A stretch of 64,000 bases of DNA from an uncultured delta proteobacterium (lineage in GTDB: Bacteria > Desulfobacterota > Desulfobulbia > Desulfobulbales > Desulfocapsaceae), in the NCBI GenBank assembly GCA_903901335.1, contig CAIUQR010000155.1, positions 1-64,000 of the forward strand, written 5' to 3'. Each line of letters starts with the position of its first letter. Position 1 is the stretch's first letter. Positions 16,774 to 25,424 of the stretch are shown one piece after another. Under the pieces are notes generated by a model. It saw nothing but the letters and a program-made list of their open reading frames with translations, was not told the origin of the DNA and did no database searches. A program made the position numbers and the translations under genes.

Positions 16774-17400
16774 TTATGAATCCTTGCTTGTTTTTTCAAA
16801 GGTCTTGTTTTTTTCTTCGATGATCCTGACCAATCCTTTAAAGTTGTCTGTACGGAGTATTGATCTGAATTGCTCCATATAGTTACGGACGAGACTCACC
16901 CCTTCGATATTGATATCATAGACCATCCATCCTCTTGGTGTCAGCTGGAGAATATAGTGCACGGGTAATTTGACATCGTTTTTTTCCACGAGCGTAGTCA
17001 CCTGAGCCCTGTCATCCTGGACTTTTTCTTCAACGTATTCCATTGACTTGTAATGATAGTCCTCGAGCTTACCGATATAGGCATTCTCCAACAGTTTTGT
17101 CATCAGTTCCGTAAAATGTTCCTTCTCCCCCTGATCAATTTCCAACCAGGTTCTGCCAAGAACCCGTTTGCACATCTCCTGAAAATCAAACCCGACTTTG
17201 ATAGTACTCATTATCTTCTGCCGTCGTTCATTACGAGAGGCATCACCCTGCAAAGCCGGATTGTTGAGCAATTTCGTCAAATCCTCAAGGACCGGCTTTA
17301 TGGTCTCGGTCGGACCCTTGGCTGCCGAGACCGGTAGAGTGAGTACTACGGAACAAAAAATCAGCCAGACAAACATACATGTCAGTTTTGTAGCTTTCAT
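16774..17400 (-). CDS. mlaC: Periplasmic phospholipid-binding protein MlaC
   Basis: MlaC shuttles phospholipids through the periplasm between MlaA in the outer membrane and the MlaFED complex. The 208-residue protein has a signal peptide (MKATKLTCMFVWLIFCSVVLTLPVSAAKG) at 1-27, listed here only to mark its span, then the Ttg2/MlaC pattern VGFDFQEMCKRVLG, FTELMTKLLENAYIGKL and GWMVYDINIEGVSLVRNYM. It follows mlaA by about 80 nt and precedes the small cNMP-fold gene. Confidence 0.92.
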   Translation of the reverse strand: MKATKLTCMFVWLIFCSVVLTLPVSAAKGPTETIKPVLEDLTKLLNNPALQGDASRNERRQKIMSTIKVGFDFQEMCKRVLGRTWLEIDQGEKEHFTELMTKLLENAYIGKLEDYHYKSMEYVEEKVQDDRAQVTTLVEKNDVKLPVHYILQLTPRGWMVYDINIEGVSLVRNYMEQFRSILRTDNFKGLVRIIEEKNKTFEKTSKDS

Positions 17401-17480
17401 TACTTTCTCAGACTTTTTTCAAATTATTAATTATCACATCATTCAGATCGAAAAAATCGGCCTATACAGCAATCTGTCTT

Positions 17481-18239
17481 TTATCTTTTCTGTTTATCAA
17501 TTTGATCGTACCGGTGTTCAGAATATGCCTGACGGGTGGCGACATACGGATCAACTGAAAATTTCTTCACATCCTCATACACACTGGGGCTGAGCGACAT
17601 CGAATTTATCTTGTTTCCCATATAATAACCGGCCCGTTCATATATATTCCAATCCAGGAAGCTTGTTGGATGAACAGAGAGGTCGGCAGCAAAACCCACC
17701 GAGTCCCTGATATTCGACGGACCGATAACCGGCCAAAAGAAGTATATGCCCTCACCGAAACCATATACACCGAGGGTCTGGCCAAAATCAGCTGGTCTCG
17801 GAGTTATATTAAATGCCGTTGTTGCGGCGTCTCCAAAACCATAGACACCCAATGTTGAATTAATAAGAAATCTCGATAACACGACCCCCGCATCCTCAAA
17901 ACGCCCCTGCAGCAGATTATTCAACAGGCTCACAGGTGAGGAGATATTATCAAAAAAATTCCCGAAACATTGCCGAATGTCCGGAGAAACGACGGCGGCA
18001 TATCCTGTCTTGATGGGTTTCAGGACCCAGAAATAGAGCCTGTCGTTGACCTCGAAAAACACCCGGTTCATCGGCTCGAGCGGGTCGGAGACCGAACTTA
18101 CAGAAGACGCGTCGTTGTCTTTAACTTCGTCGTTAAGCAGGTCAACCGATTGCCCGGAGATACCCCGGTCGACTGCCGACACAAGAGTCCCTGATACGAA
18201 AAACAATATCACCAGAGGGAAAAACACTATTTTCTTCAT
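17481..18239 (-). CDS. mlaA: Outer-membrane lipoprotein-type MlaA (VacJ)
   Basis: MlaA removes misplaced phospholipids from the outer leaflet of the outer membrane. The 252-residue protein has an N-terminal signal segment, then DPLEPMNRVFFEVND, LLNNLLQGRFEDAG, RFLINSTLGVYGFGD and FGQTLGVYGFGEGIYFFWP, the VacJ signature order. The signal region FFVSGTLVSAVD lacks a lipobox Cys, so this copy may not be lipidated, unlike the E. coli protein. It lies inside the mla operon between mlaD and mlaC. Confidence 0.93.
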   Translation of the reverse strand: MKKIVFFPLVILFFVSGTLVSAVDRGISGQSVDLLNDEVKDNDASSVSSVSDPLEPMNRVFFEVNDRLYFWVLKPIKTGYAAVVSPDIRQCFGNFFDNISSPVSLLNNLLQGRFEDAGVVLSRFLINSTLGVYGFGDAATTAFNITPRPADFGQTLGVYGFGEGIYFFWPVIGPSNIRDSVGFAADLSVHPTSFLDWNIYERAGYYMGNKINSMSLSPSVYEDVKKFSVDPYVATRQAYSEHRYDQIDKQKR

Positions 18240-18281
18240 AATACAAAATCCTTGATGGGAAAAGAAGTACCCTGAGGCCTT

Positions 18282-18731
18282 CTATTTAGCACTGCCAAAG
18301 GCGAATTTGCTGATAATTGATTCAATATCTAGAGCAGATTCAGTATCGCGAATTGTTCCGCCATTAGCAAATACTTTTTCATCACCACCAAGGCTCAACT
18401 GAATAAATTTATCCCCGATGATCCCTTGTGACTTTACCGAAGCGATGGAGTCGATCGGCACTTTCAGGGAGTTATCAATCCGCAGAGCAAGATGGGCATA
18501 GCCTTTTTCTCCAAGCCACATCTTAACAACCTCCCCTACGACAACCCCTGCCACCTGCACAGCAGCACCTTGTTTGACACCGGAGACATTATTAAACTGA
18601 GCATTGATAGTGTATGTGGAGCCACGGGTCAAAAAAGACACCTCGCCCAACCTCAAAGCCAGATAACCAAAGGCCAGGAATCCGGCAACCATAAACAGAC
18701 CAACAATCATTTCGAGAGTGTTTTTTTTCAT
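18282..18731 (-). CDS. mlaD: MCE-domain protein MlaD
   Basis: MlaD is anchored in the inner membrane by one N-terminal helix (about residues 8-27) and forms a hexameric ring with its MCE domain. The 149-residue protein shows YTINAQFNNVSGVKQGAAVQVAGVVVGEV in parts (MCE core at about 40-68) and VKSQGIIGDKFIQLSLGG. It overlaps mlaF by 4 nt (ATGA), which indicates coupled translation. Length is typical for a single-MCE MlaD. Confidence 0.94.
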   Translation of the reverse strand: MKKNTLEMIVGLFMVAGFLAFGYLALRLGEVSFLTRGSTYTINAQFNNVSGVKQGAAVQVAGVVVGEVVKMWLGEKGYAHLALRIDNSLKVPIDSIASVKSQGIIGDKFIQLSLGGDEKVFANGGTIRDTESALDIESIISKFAFGSAK

Positions 18732-19513
18732 TTTTCCATCAGATGACTCTGGTAAATCTGCCCCATTGTAGTTTTTACGAATTCACGGATATGTTCTTTC
18801 CCAGACCATTGAATCTCCTCCGGGCTTTCGAACACATCTGCTTTTCCGTCGTTGAGGATGATGACATGGTCAGCCAGATTCAGTACCTTCGGAATATCAT
18901 GGCTGACTATGACAGATGTGTATCCGACAAGAGCCTGCGTTCGGGCGAAAAGGTGGTAGATCTCTTGGGTCATGACCGGATCGAGGCCCGTTGTCGGCTC
19001 ATCGAAGAGCATCATCTCCGGGTTCAACTGCAGGGCTCTGGCCAAACCCACGCGCTTCTGCATCCCGCCACTCAGCTGAGCCGGATATTTATCCTCGTGC
19101 CCGGCAAGCTCCAATTGAGTAAGGGTTTCTATTACCTGTTTTTTAATCTCTTCTTCCGTCTTTTTCGTCCTCTCCCGGAGCGGCAGGGCCACATTTTCAA
19201 AGACCGTCATCGAATCAAAAAGGGCTGAACCCTGGAAGAGGACACCAAATCCGGTTCGCAGGTCTTCAAGCTCTCTGCCTCCGATATCGGTGATATCCTT
19301 TCCATTAACAAAAATCTTCCCCTCATCAGCCCGCATCAGCCCCAGAACCAGTTTCAGTGTCACACTCTTTCCCTGTCCGCTGCCTCCGGCGATAACAGTA
19401 GTCTTACCGACCGGGATTGTAAAACTGACGTGATCGAGAACAGTCTGCTTCCTTCCGTCCAGCGAAACGAAAAGCTTTACCACATCCCTGAATTCTATCG
19501 CAACGTCCATCAT
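18728..19513 (-). CDS. mlaF: ABC transporter ATPase MlaF
   Basis: MlaF powers phospholipid movement in the MlaFED complex. The 261-residue ATPase has a Walker A GGSGQGKS near residues 43-50, a Q-loop LFQGSALFDSMTVFENV, the signature LSGGMQKRVGLARAL, Walker B MMLFDEPTTGLDP and the switch His in VIVSHD. It overlaps mlaE and mlaD by 4 nt each. No STAS-domain mlaB gene is present in the operon. Confidence 0.95.
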   Translation of the reverse strand: MMDVAIEFRDVVKLFVSLDGRKQTVLDHVSFTIPVGKTTVIAGGSGQGKSVTLKLVLGLMRADEGKIFVNGKDITDIGGRELEDLRTGFGVLFQGSALFDSMTVFENVALPLRERTKKTEEEIKKQVIETLTQLELAGHEDKYPAQLSGGMQKRVGLARALQLNPEMMLFDEPTTGLDPVMTQEIYHLFARTQALVGYTSVIVSHDIPKVLNLADHVIILNDGKADVFESPEEIQWSGKEHIREFVKTTMGQIYQSHLMEK

Positions 19514-20301
19514 AACAGCACAGCTGTAAGCAGGTAATCAAAGATCAACACTGAGATTGAGGAAAGGACAACAGCCTGGGTCGTCACCCTGCTTACACTT
19601 TCCGCTCCGAAGCCGGCACCTCGTATCACCCGGACGAAAAATCCCCTCCCGGTGCAGATCCAGACAACTAACAAGGCAAAAACAAACGATTTAATAAGCC
19701 CCAGTCGAATATCATGGTTGGTAACACTTGTCTGCATCCCTTCAATAAAACTGCCGGGATTGACTCCTTTCAGATTGACACCGACGATATACCCTCCGGC
19801 GATACCGACGACATCAAAGATTGCGGTCAAGAGCGGTACCGAGATCAATGTGGCCAGAAATTTGGGCGAAATCAGATACCGGAACGGATCGATTGCCATA
19901 CAGTCCAAGGCATCGATCTGCTCTGATATTCTCATGATACCAAGTTCGGCACACATTGCCGAACCGGCCCTTCCCGCAACCATCAATGCCGTCAGTACCG
20001 GCCCCAGCTCCAAAATAAGCGTCAGGGAAACTGCTGACCCCAGCATCCCCTCGGCACCGAATTTCTGCAAAGAATAGTACCCCTGCAAACCAAGAACCAT
20101 ACCGGTTGAGAGAGCGGTAAAAAAGATCACGGCGGAAGAACTGGCCCCGATGAAATGTATCTGGCGGATAAGCTCAGTAAAACGAAAAGGCCGCCTGCAT
20201 GCACCCCGCAAAGCTTTATGGAGATACAAGCCCATCCGGCCAAGATCTTCAAGTACATAGAGCCCTGTATTGCCGAGCTTATTTATCGGATTCTGCTGCA
20301 T
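19510..20301 (-). CDS. mlaE: ABC transporter permease MlaE
   Basis: MlaE is the inner-membrane permease of the Mla system. The 263-residue protein shows GVLGLQ-type blocks: STGMVLGLQGYYSLQKFG, ELGPVLTALMVAGRAGSAMCAELG and EQIDALDCMAIDPFRYLISPK, diagnostic of the family. Five or so hydrophobic segments are visible. The ATG at 20301 has no Shine-Dalgarno and no alternative in-frame start; a small ORF with a good ribosome site overlaps this start, so expression may depend on translational coupling. The promoter at 20473-20501 drives the whole mlaE-F-D-A-C operon. Confidence 0.94.
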   Translation of the reverse strand: MQQNPINKLGNTGLYVLEDLGRMGLYLHKALRGACRRPFRFTELIRQIHFIGASSSAVIFFTALSTGMVLGLQGYYSLQKFGAEGMLGSAVSLTLILELGPVLTALMVAGRAGSAMCAELGIMRISEQIDALDCMAIDPFRYLISPKFLATLISVPLLTAIFDVVGIAGGYIVGVNLKGVNPGSFIEGMQTSVTNHDIRLGLIKSFVFALLVVWICTGRGFFVRVIRGAGFGAESVSRVTTQAVVLSSISVLIFDYLLTAVLL

Positions 20302-20345
20302 GGTATCCGGGATACTGTAAATAATCCATAATGTCCTGTTATCAT
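20283..20345 (-). CDS. Possible 20-residue leader peptide overlapping the mlaE start
   Basis: An AAGGAG (20355-20350) stands 4 nt before an ATG at 20345. The frame reads MITGHYGLFTVSRIPCSRIR and stops with TAA at 20283, overlapping the first 19 nt of mlaE in another frame. Since mlaE lacks its own ribosome site, ribosomes ending here could restart on mlaE. The evidence is only the ribosome site and the geometry; the peptide itself matches nothing I know. Confidence 0.4.
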   Translation of the reverse strand: MITGHYGLFTVSRIPCSRIR

Positions 20346-20353
20346 CTTACTCC

Positions 20354-20445
20354 TTGCGAAGATAATCGGCCTAACCTCTGTAAACGGGACTTTTTTCAGT
20401 CCCCCTTTGAAGGAAGCAAGCTCCTTCACAAAAAATTCTTCGCAA
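20354..20445 (-). promoter_or_regulatory. Structured 5' leader of the mla operon
   Basis: TTGCGAAG (minus strand 20445-20438) and CTTCGCAA (20361-20354) can pair perfectly over 8 bp and enclose two hairpins: GAAGGAGCTTGCTTCCTTC (20427-20409) and GGGACT-GAAAAA-AGTCCC (20403-20386). The result is a multibranch RNA. The outer helix covers the first two bases of the AAGGAG that serves the small ORF, so folding could affect translation. No known riboswitch class is recognised. Confidence 0.5.
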
Positions 20446-20472
20446 AACCATGTAAAAGTTTTTTCAGGGACT

Positions 20473-20501
20473 AAAATAGAAACTCAAATAAGTTATGTCA
20501 A
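20473..20501 (-). promoter_or_regulatory. Sigma-70 promoter of the mla operon
   Basis: On the minus strand TTGACA (20501-20496) and TATTTT (20478-20473) are separated by exactly 17 nt in AT-rich DNA. This is a strong match. Transcription would begin near 20466, leaving a leader of about 165 nt before mlaE. Confidence 0.75.
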
Positions 20502-20578
20502 TATTTAGAAAAAATTATTTTCACAGAGAGACCGGAAGGATAAACCGCAGCGAGGCATTTCCGGAAAACCCTCTGCTC

Positions 20579-21616
20579 CTATCTTCGGCGCGGATCAAAA
20601 GTCTCGCGTAATGCCTCGCCGATAAAAATCAATAGGATCAGGGTTCCGACCAGAACAATGAAGACGGACAAAGAAAGCCACCAGGCATCAATATTTGCCT
20701 TTCCCTGGGCAAGCAACTCACCCAGACTCGGGGTCGAAGGCGGCACGCCAAGCCCTAGAAAATCGAGACTCGTAAGCGCCAGAATTGAGGCAGACATGCG
20801 GAAAGGCAGGAAGGTTATTACCGGGGCCATGCCGTTAGGCAGGAGGTGGCGGTACATGATGGTGATATTGCCGACACCAAGCGCTCTTGCGGCCTTCACA
20901 TACTCCATGTTCCGCCCCTTGAGAAACTCCGCCCTGACATAATCAGACAAGCCCATCCAGCTGAACAGGGAGAGGAGCATCAGGAGGAGGAGAAGGTTCG
21001 GCTTGAATATCGATGCAAAAATAATTATCAGATACAGTTCCGGCATCGAACTCCAGATCTCGATAAGCCTCTGGGAAAAGAGATCAGTTTTCCCACCGAA
21101 AAAACCCTGGAGAGCTCCGGCGATAATCCCTACGAGTGTCCCGACCAGGGTCAGGGAAAAACCGAACAGGACACTCAGTCTGAAACCATAGAGCAACCGG
21201 GCCAGAACATCACGCCCTCGATCATCGGTTCCCAGCAGATTCACCCCGGTAGGCGCCGACGGCAAGGGACCGTCTATAGTCAGATTGATGGAATTGTATC
21301 CATGTCGATTGAATGGGTAAAATGCGTGATTGGCGGAATGTCTCATCTGTTCCAGGAAAAAATCATCTTGATAATCGGTCTCCGTTTCAAACACGCCCCC
21401 GAAAACCGTCTCGGGGTAGGCCTTCAGAAAGGGAAAATAGTGTCCTCCGTTATAGACGACAAGGAACGGCACATCATTGCTTATCACCTCGGCACAGAGG
21501 CTGACACAAAAAAACAGGCCGAATATCAACAGACTGTAATATCCTCGTTTGTTGTGTTTGAACCGGTTCCAGCGCCGTCTGCCGGGACTCAGGTGAATCG
21601 TATCTGTCTTTTGCAT
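20579..21616 (-). CDS. yejE: Peptide-type ABC transporter permease YejE
   Basis: This 345-residue inner-membrane permease of the DppC/YejE type has an N-terminal helix, a long periplasmic insert (about residues 50-125, with FNRHGYNSINLT) and the permease core LLGTDDRGRDVLARLLYG, VGIIAGALQGFFGGKTD, then the EAA-like loop YVKAARALGVGN and SLDFLGLGVPPSTPSLGELLAQG. The long insert is typical of YejE, which with YejABF imports peptides such as microcin C. It lies 21 nt after yejB. The binding protein and ATPase genes are not in this window. Confidence 0.9.
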   Translation of the reverse strand: MQKTDTIHLSPGRRRWNRFKHNKRGYYSLLIFGLFFCVSLCAEVISNDVPFLVVYNGGHYFPFLKAYPETVFGGVFETETDYQDDFFLEQMRHSANHAFYPFNRHGYNSINLTIDGPLPSAPTGVNLLGTDDRGRDVLARLLYGFRLSVLFGFSLTLVGTLVGIIAGALQGFFGGKTDLFSQRLIEIWSSMPELYLIIIFASIFKPNLLLLLMLLSLFSWMGLSDYVRAEFLKGRNMEYVKAARALGVGNITIMYRHLLPNGMAPVITFLPFRMSASILALTSLDFLGLGVPPSTPSLGELLAQGKANIDAWWLSLSVFIVLVGTLILLIFIGEALRETFDPRRR

Positions 21617-21637
21617 TCTTGTCTGTATTCTTGCCGG

Positions 21638-22690
21638 TTATTCAACCCGTTCAAAGCTGATTCGAGGGTCCACAACCACATAGCTGAGATCAGAGAGCAG
21701 ACGGGAAATAAGCCCGATTACCGTAAAAAAATAGAGCGTCCCCAGGACCACTGGATAATCACGGTTCATGACCGACTCGTAGGCAAGCAAGCCCATTCCG
21801 TTCAGTGAAAAGATCGTCTCGATAAGAAGGCTGCCGGTGAAAAAAGAAGCGAGGAAATAACCGGGAAAACCTGTAATGATAGGAATAATCGCATTTCTGA
21901 AGACATGGTTGTAGAGCACTTGTTTTTCCGTCAATCCCTTGGCACGGGCGGTCAGCACGTACTGTTTATTGATCTCTTCCAGGAAGGAATTCTTGGTCAG
22001 CATGGTCATCACGGCAAGGCTCCCGACCGCACTCGCGGTAATCGGCAGAACCATGTGCCAGAGATAATCGAGGAGCTTCATGGTGATACTGAGATCACTC
22101 CAATTGTCCGAAACCAGGCCGCGTAGAGGAAAGATATTCCAGAAACTTCCTCCACCAAAGAGAACGATCAGGATAATTCCGAGCACAAATCCCGGTATCG
22201 CATAACCGATAAGGATAATGGTGCTGCTGAAAATGTCGAAACGGGAGCCGTCCCGGACGGCTTTTCTGATACCGAGAGGGATACACACCCCGTAGACGAT
22301 CAGAAAGCTCCAAAGCCCAAGCGACATCGAAACGGGAAGCCGGGAGATGACCAGATTGGCAACACTCCGGTGATAGTAATACGATTCTCCAAAATCGAAC
22401 ACCAGATAGTTTTTCATCATGACCAGGAATCGCTCGACAGGCGGCCGGTCAAAACCATACAGCTCTTTCAATTTCTTCAGCCGTTGGTCATCAAGCCCTG
22501 AGCTGCCCCGGTACATGGATGAAACACTGGTCCCGACCTCACCTCCTCCTCGCCCGTGTCCTTCAATCTCGGCGATCAGTTTATCAACGGGCCCGCCCGG
22601 AACAAACTGGGTGATGACAAAGGTGATCAGCATAACACCAACCAGGGTCGGGATCATCAACAGCAGGCGTTTGGCAATATAAAATATCAT
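21638..22690 (-). CDS. yejB: Peptide-type ABC transporter permease YejB
   Basis: The 350-residue partner permease opens MIFYIAKRLLLMIPTL, has TFVITQFVPGGPVDKLI, an insert with RGGGEVGTSVSS that is usual in YejB, LYGFDRPPVERFL and the C-terminal EAA region YVLTARAKGLTEKQVLYNHVFRNA. It belongs to the DppB/OppB family and pairs with yejE directly downstream. Six transmembrane helices are expected. The ATG at 22690 has only a weak AGAG upstream. Confidence 0.92.
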   Translation of the reverse strand: MIFYIAKRLLLMIPTLVGVMLITFVITQFVPGGPVDKLIAEIEGHGRGGGEVGTSVSSMYRGSSGLDDQRLKKLKELYGFDRPPVERFLVMMKNYLVFDFGESYYYHRSVANLVISRLPVSMSLGLWSFLIVYGVCIPLGIRKAVRDGSRFDIFSSTIILIGYAIPGFVLGIILIVLFGGGSFWNIFPLRGLVSDNWSDLSITMKLLDYLWHMVLPITASAVGSLAVMTMLTKNSFLEEINKQYVLTARAKGLTEKQVLYNHVFRNAIIPIITGFPGYFLASFFTGSLLIETIFSLNGMGLLAYESVMNRDYPVVLGTLYFFTVIGLISRLLSDLSYVVVDPRISFERVE

Positions 22691-22756
22691 GGGTTCTCTG
22701 TGGTATATTTCCTGATCGTTTCAACGATGGGAAGAGGTGTTTCTGTCGGTTTCCTC

Positions 22757-22785
22757 CTTATGTCGTTGCCACCGGAAATTGTCAA
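22757..22785 (-). promoter_or_regulatory. Possible promoter for yejBE
   Basis: On the minus strand TTGACA (22785-22780) lies 17 nt before CATAAG (22762-22757). The -35 is perfect and the -10 is moderate. It is placed about 67 nt before yejB, in the 310-nt divergent gap between yejB and rnd. Confidence 0.45.
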
Positions 22786-22861
22786 CCCTTATTGACGATA
22801 AGAAAGGAAAACCGTTCCCTCCACCTTCCCTCCATTTCACAACCAAGAGGAGACAAAAGAA

Positions 22862-22889
22862 TTCGTTCCGTTCTTGGAACAAGGATAAT
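22862..22889 (+). promoter_or_regulatory. Tentative promoter for rnd (and possibly the cluster behind it)
   Basis: TTCGTT (22862-22867) and GATAAT (22884-22889) are 16 nt apart. The -10 is good and the -35 weak. The rest of the 310-nt gap shows no other clear plus-strand boxes. The gap before the first cluster gene (24114-24164) is only 51 nt and has no visible promoter, so this one might also serve the cluster. Confidence 0.25.
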
Positions 22890-23000
22890 AATACTTGTTT
22901 TTTTCTTCACTTTATGTCTTTGTGCGTTGCACACCAGTTGCATCTTTAAGAAGTTTTCGGCTCTCCTTCAACGGATACTGACAAATATCAGTAAGGCATT

Positions 23001-24113
23001 ATGATCACGACCCAAACCGAATTACAAGAGCTTATTGAACGAGCCAGAAGAACGGACGCAGTAGCACTCGACACCGAATTCGTCTGGGAACGCACGTATT
23101 ATCCCCGTCTGGGCCTGATCCAGTTGGCCCTTTCAGACGAAGACTGTTTTTTGATCGACCCGCTTGTCCTGCAGGACCTTTCCCCGCTGGGTGAACTGCT
23201 GGCAGACCCGAACGTGGTCAAGATTCTTCATGATGCCCCTCAGGATCTGGTCATCCTCAGCCGGGCAACCGGTTCCACTCCGAAAAATATCTTCGATACC
23301 CGCCTGGCCGCAGGCTTTACCGGTTTGTCGGCAACATTATCTTTGAGTAATCTTATCAAAATCCTGCTCGATATCGATCTCAAGAAGACAGAAACGCGAA
23401 CCAACTGGCTGAACCGTCCTCTCGCGGCCGAACAGATTGATTATGCCCTGGACGATGTCCGCTATCTCCGGGCAGCCAGAATCCTGCTGTTGAGCAGCAT
23501 CATCGGCCCGGAAATCAAATCGTGGCTCCAGGAGGAGCTGGAACTCCTGAACGATCCTGCAACCTATATGGGCCATTCGGACGACGAACGGTATCTGAGG
23601 ATCAAGGATGCCGGCAGTCTCAACCAGCAGGGACTTTCGATCCTGCGTGAACTTGCCGTCTGGCGGGAAGAAGAGGCACGATCACTGAACCGTCCCCGCG
23701 GACATGTCGTTCCGGATAACGTCCTTTTAGGCATCGCCAGAAAACAGCTGCAGAGCCTGGCCGAAATCAGAACGGATACGGCTCTTTCTTCACGAGCGGC
23801 AGATCGTTACGGCGACAAGCTGATCTCTGCCGTCCAGAGAGGTCTGAATTCACAGGAATCCGTGAAACTGCCGATGAACCGGGCCATCAAGATGACCAAA
23901 AAGGACAAGGAGGCCCTGGCCAGATTGAACCAGCTGGTCCAGCTCAAAAGTGAAGTTCAGGGTATTGACCCGACAATTATCGGAAATGGTTCGGAATTCA
24001 AGCTGCTCGTTAAAATCCTGAACAAATCCAGCGAATCCAAGATGCTTCGCCAGATGGAAGGATGGCGGAAAACATTCCTGAAGGACTTTTTCAGGCAGGC
24101 GGCAATACGATAG
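23001..24113 (+). CDS. rnd: Ribonuclease D
   Basis: RNase D is a 3'-5' exonuclease that trims tRNA precursors. The 370-residue protein has all DEDDy motifs: VALDTEFVWERTYYPRLGL (Exo I), KILHDAPQDLVIL (Exo II) and IDYALDDVRYL (Exo III with the Tyr). An HRDC domain follows at about 205-290 (LNQQGLSILRELAVWREEEARSLNRPR, in parts). The start has AAGG 5 nt upstream. It precedes the polyene-type cluster by 51 nt on the same strand but is a housekeeping gene; its link to the cluster may be only positional. Confidence 0.94.
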   Translation: MITTQTELQELIERARRTDAVALDTEFVWERTYYPRLGLIQLALSDEDCFLIDPLVLQDLSPLGELLADPNVVKILHDAPQDLVILSRATGSTPKNIFDTRLAAGFTGLSATLSLSNLIKILLDIDLKKTETRTNWLNRPLAAEQIDYALDDVRYLRAARILLLSSIIGPEIKSWLQEELELLNDPATYMGHSDDERYLRIKDAGSLNQQGLSILRELAVWREEEARSLNRPRGHVVPDNVLLGIARKQLQSLAEIRTDTALSSRAADRYGDKLISAVQRGLNSQESVKLPMNRAIKMTKKDKEALARLNQLVQLKSEVQGIDPTIIGNGSEFKLLVKILNKSSESKMLRQMEGWRKTFLKDFFRQAAIR

Positions 24114-24164
24114 ATATATCGATAGCCCTTGCACCCTTTCCGTTGATCCTGCATCAGAGAATCT

Positions 24165-25424
24165 ATGCAACCGACCAGTTCTCCACCCCGACGTAAAGTT
24201 GTTATAACCGGTATGGGTGTCGTCTCTTCTATCGGGCTCTCCTGCGCCGAGGTACGGGATTCACTTCGTCTGGGAAAAAGCGGTATCGTCTATCTCGATG
24301 AACGAAAAAAGCTGGGTTTCAGAAGCGCTCTCAGCGGGGTGATTGCCGGTTTCACTCCTCCGGACAACCTGGAACGGCGCTACCGGAAGACCCTTCCCGA
24401 GTTCGGTCTCTGGGCCTGGGATGCCGTCTCTCAGGCACTGGATCAGGCCTATGTTGACACGAAGAGTCTCGCGGGTGACGAACGGACCGGACTTATTTTC
24501 GGCAACGACTCATCGGTCGTGACCGCTGTCGAACAGTGCGACATCCTGCGCCAGGCCTCAGAAACGAGGGCAATCGGCAGCGGCCATATTTTCCGCCTGC
24601 TCAACAGCACCATATCCCTCAACCTGTGCACCAAACTCCAGCTCTGCGGTTCCTCATGGACGGTGAGCGGGGCCTGCGCCAGCGGCGCCATGGCCATCGG
24701 GCAGGCTGCAGAATTGATCGCCTCCGGAAGACAGGATAGGACAATCTGCGGCAGCGCCCAGGAGATTTCCTGGCAGTCCATGTGCAGTTTCGATGGGATC
24801 GGGGCCTTCTCAACGCGTGAAGACCGGCCGACCCAGGCCTCCCGGCCCTTTGATCGGGATCGCGACGGTCTGGTACCCAGTGGCGGCGCAGCCGCCCTCT
24901 TTCTCGAAGATGAGGACTCCGCAAAGAGCCGTGGAGTGCCGATCCTTGCCGAAATCCTCGGTTACGGCACCTCATCGGATGGTTATCATCTTTCCTCCCC
25001 TTCCGGCAAAGGCCTGGAAAGGGCAATGCATCTTGCCCTCCGTGATGCAGGTCTGCCGGCAGCTGCCATCGATCTGGTGATGGCCCACGCCACCTCAACG
25101 CCGGCCGGAGACAATAAAGAGGCAGAGGCCCTGGCCCGGTTGTTCCCCTCTCAGGAGGGCCACGCTTCTCCGTATATTGCCGCCACCAAGGCACTGACCG
25201 GACATGAATTCTGGATGGCCGGAACCTCACAGGTTGTTTATGGTATTCTGATGAGCCGGGCAGGTTTCGTCGCCGCCCATCCGAACCTGCAGAATCCCGA
25301 TACCAGCGCTTCGACTCTGCGCATTCCCCGCCGGACCGAGATCTGCCATCCCCGCCATATCCTCTGCAACGCCGCGGGCTTTGGTGGTGTTAACGCCTCT
25401 CTGATTCTTGAAATTCGCCCATGA
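24165..25424 (+). CDS. Beta-ketoacyl synthase A of the aryl-polyene-like cluster
   Basis: This 419-residue ketosynthase has the FabF/FabB fold with an intact catalytic set: Cys near residue 171 in VSGACASGAMAIGQ, His in MAHATSTPAGDN, and Lys/His in TKALTGHEFW. It differs from the housekeeping FabF in every motif and has GHEFWMAGTSQ where FabF has GHMLGAAGG, so it belongs to a specialised subgroup like those in aryl polyene clusters. It would extend the chain by malonyl-ACP condensation. The next gene begins 4 nt before its stop, so translation is coupled. It is the first gene of the compact cluster. Confidence 0.88.
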   Translation: MQPTSSPPRRKVVITGMGVVSSIGLSCAEVRDSLRLGKSGIVYLDERKKLGFRSALSGVIAGFTPPDNLERRYRKTLPEFGLWAWDAVSQALDQAYVDTKSLAGDERTGLIFGNDSSVVTAVEQCDILRQASETRAIGSGHIFRLLNSTISLNLCTKLQLCGSSWTVSGACASGAMAIGQAAELIASGRQDRTICGSAQEISWQSMCSFDGIGAFSTREDRPTQASRPFDRDRDGLVPSGGAAALFLEDEDSAKSRGVPILAEILGYGTSSDGYHLSSPSGKGLERAMHLALRDAGLPAAAIDLVMAHATSTPAGDNKEAEALARLFPSQEGHASPYIAATKALTGHEFWMAGTSQVVYGILMSRAGFVAAHPNLQNPDTSASTLRIPRRTEICHPRHILCNAAGFGGVNASLILEIRP

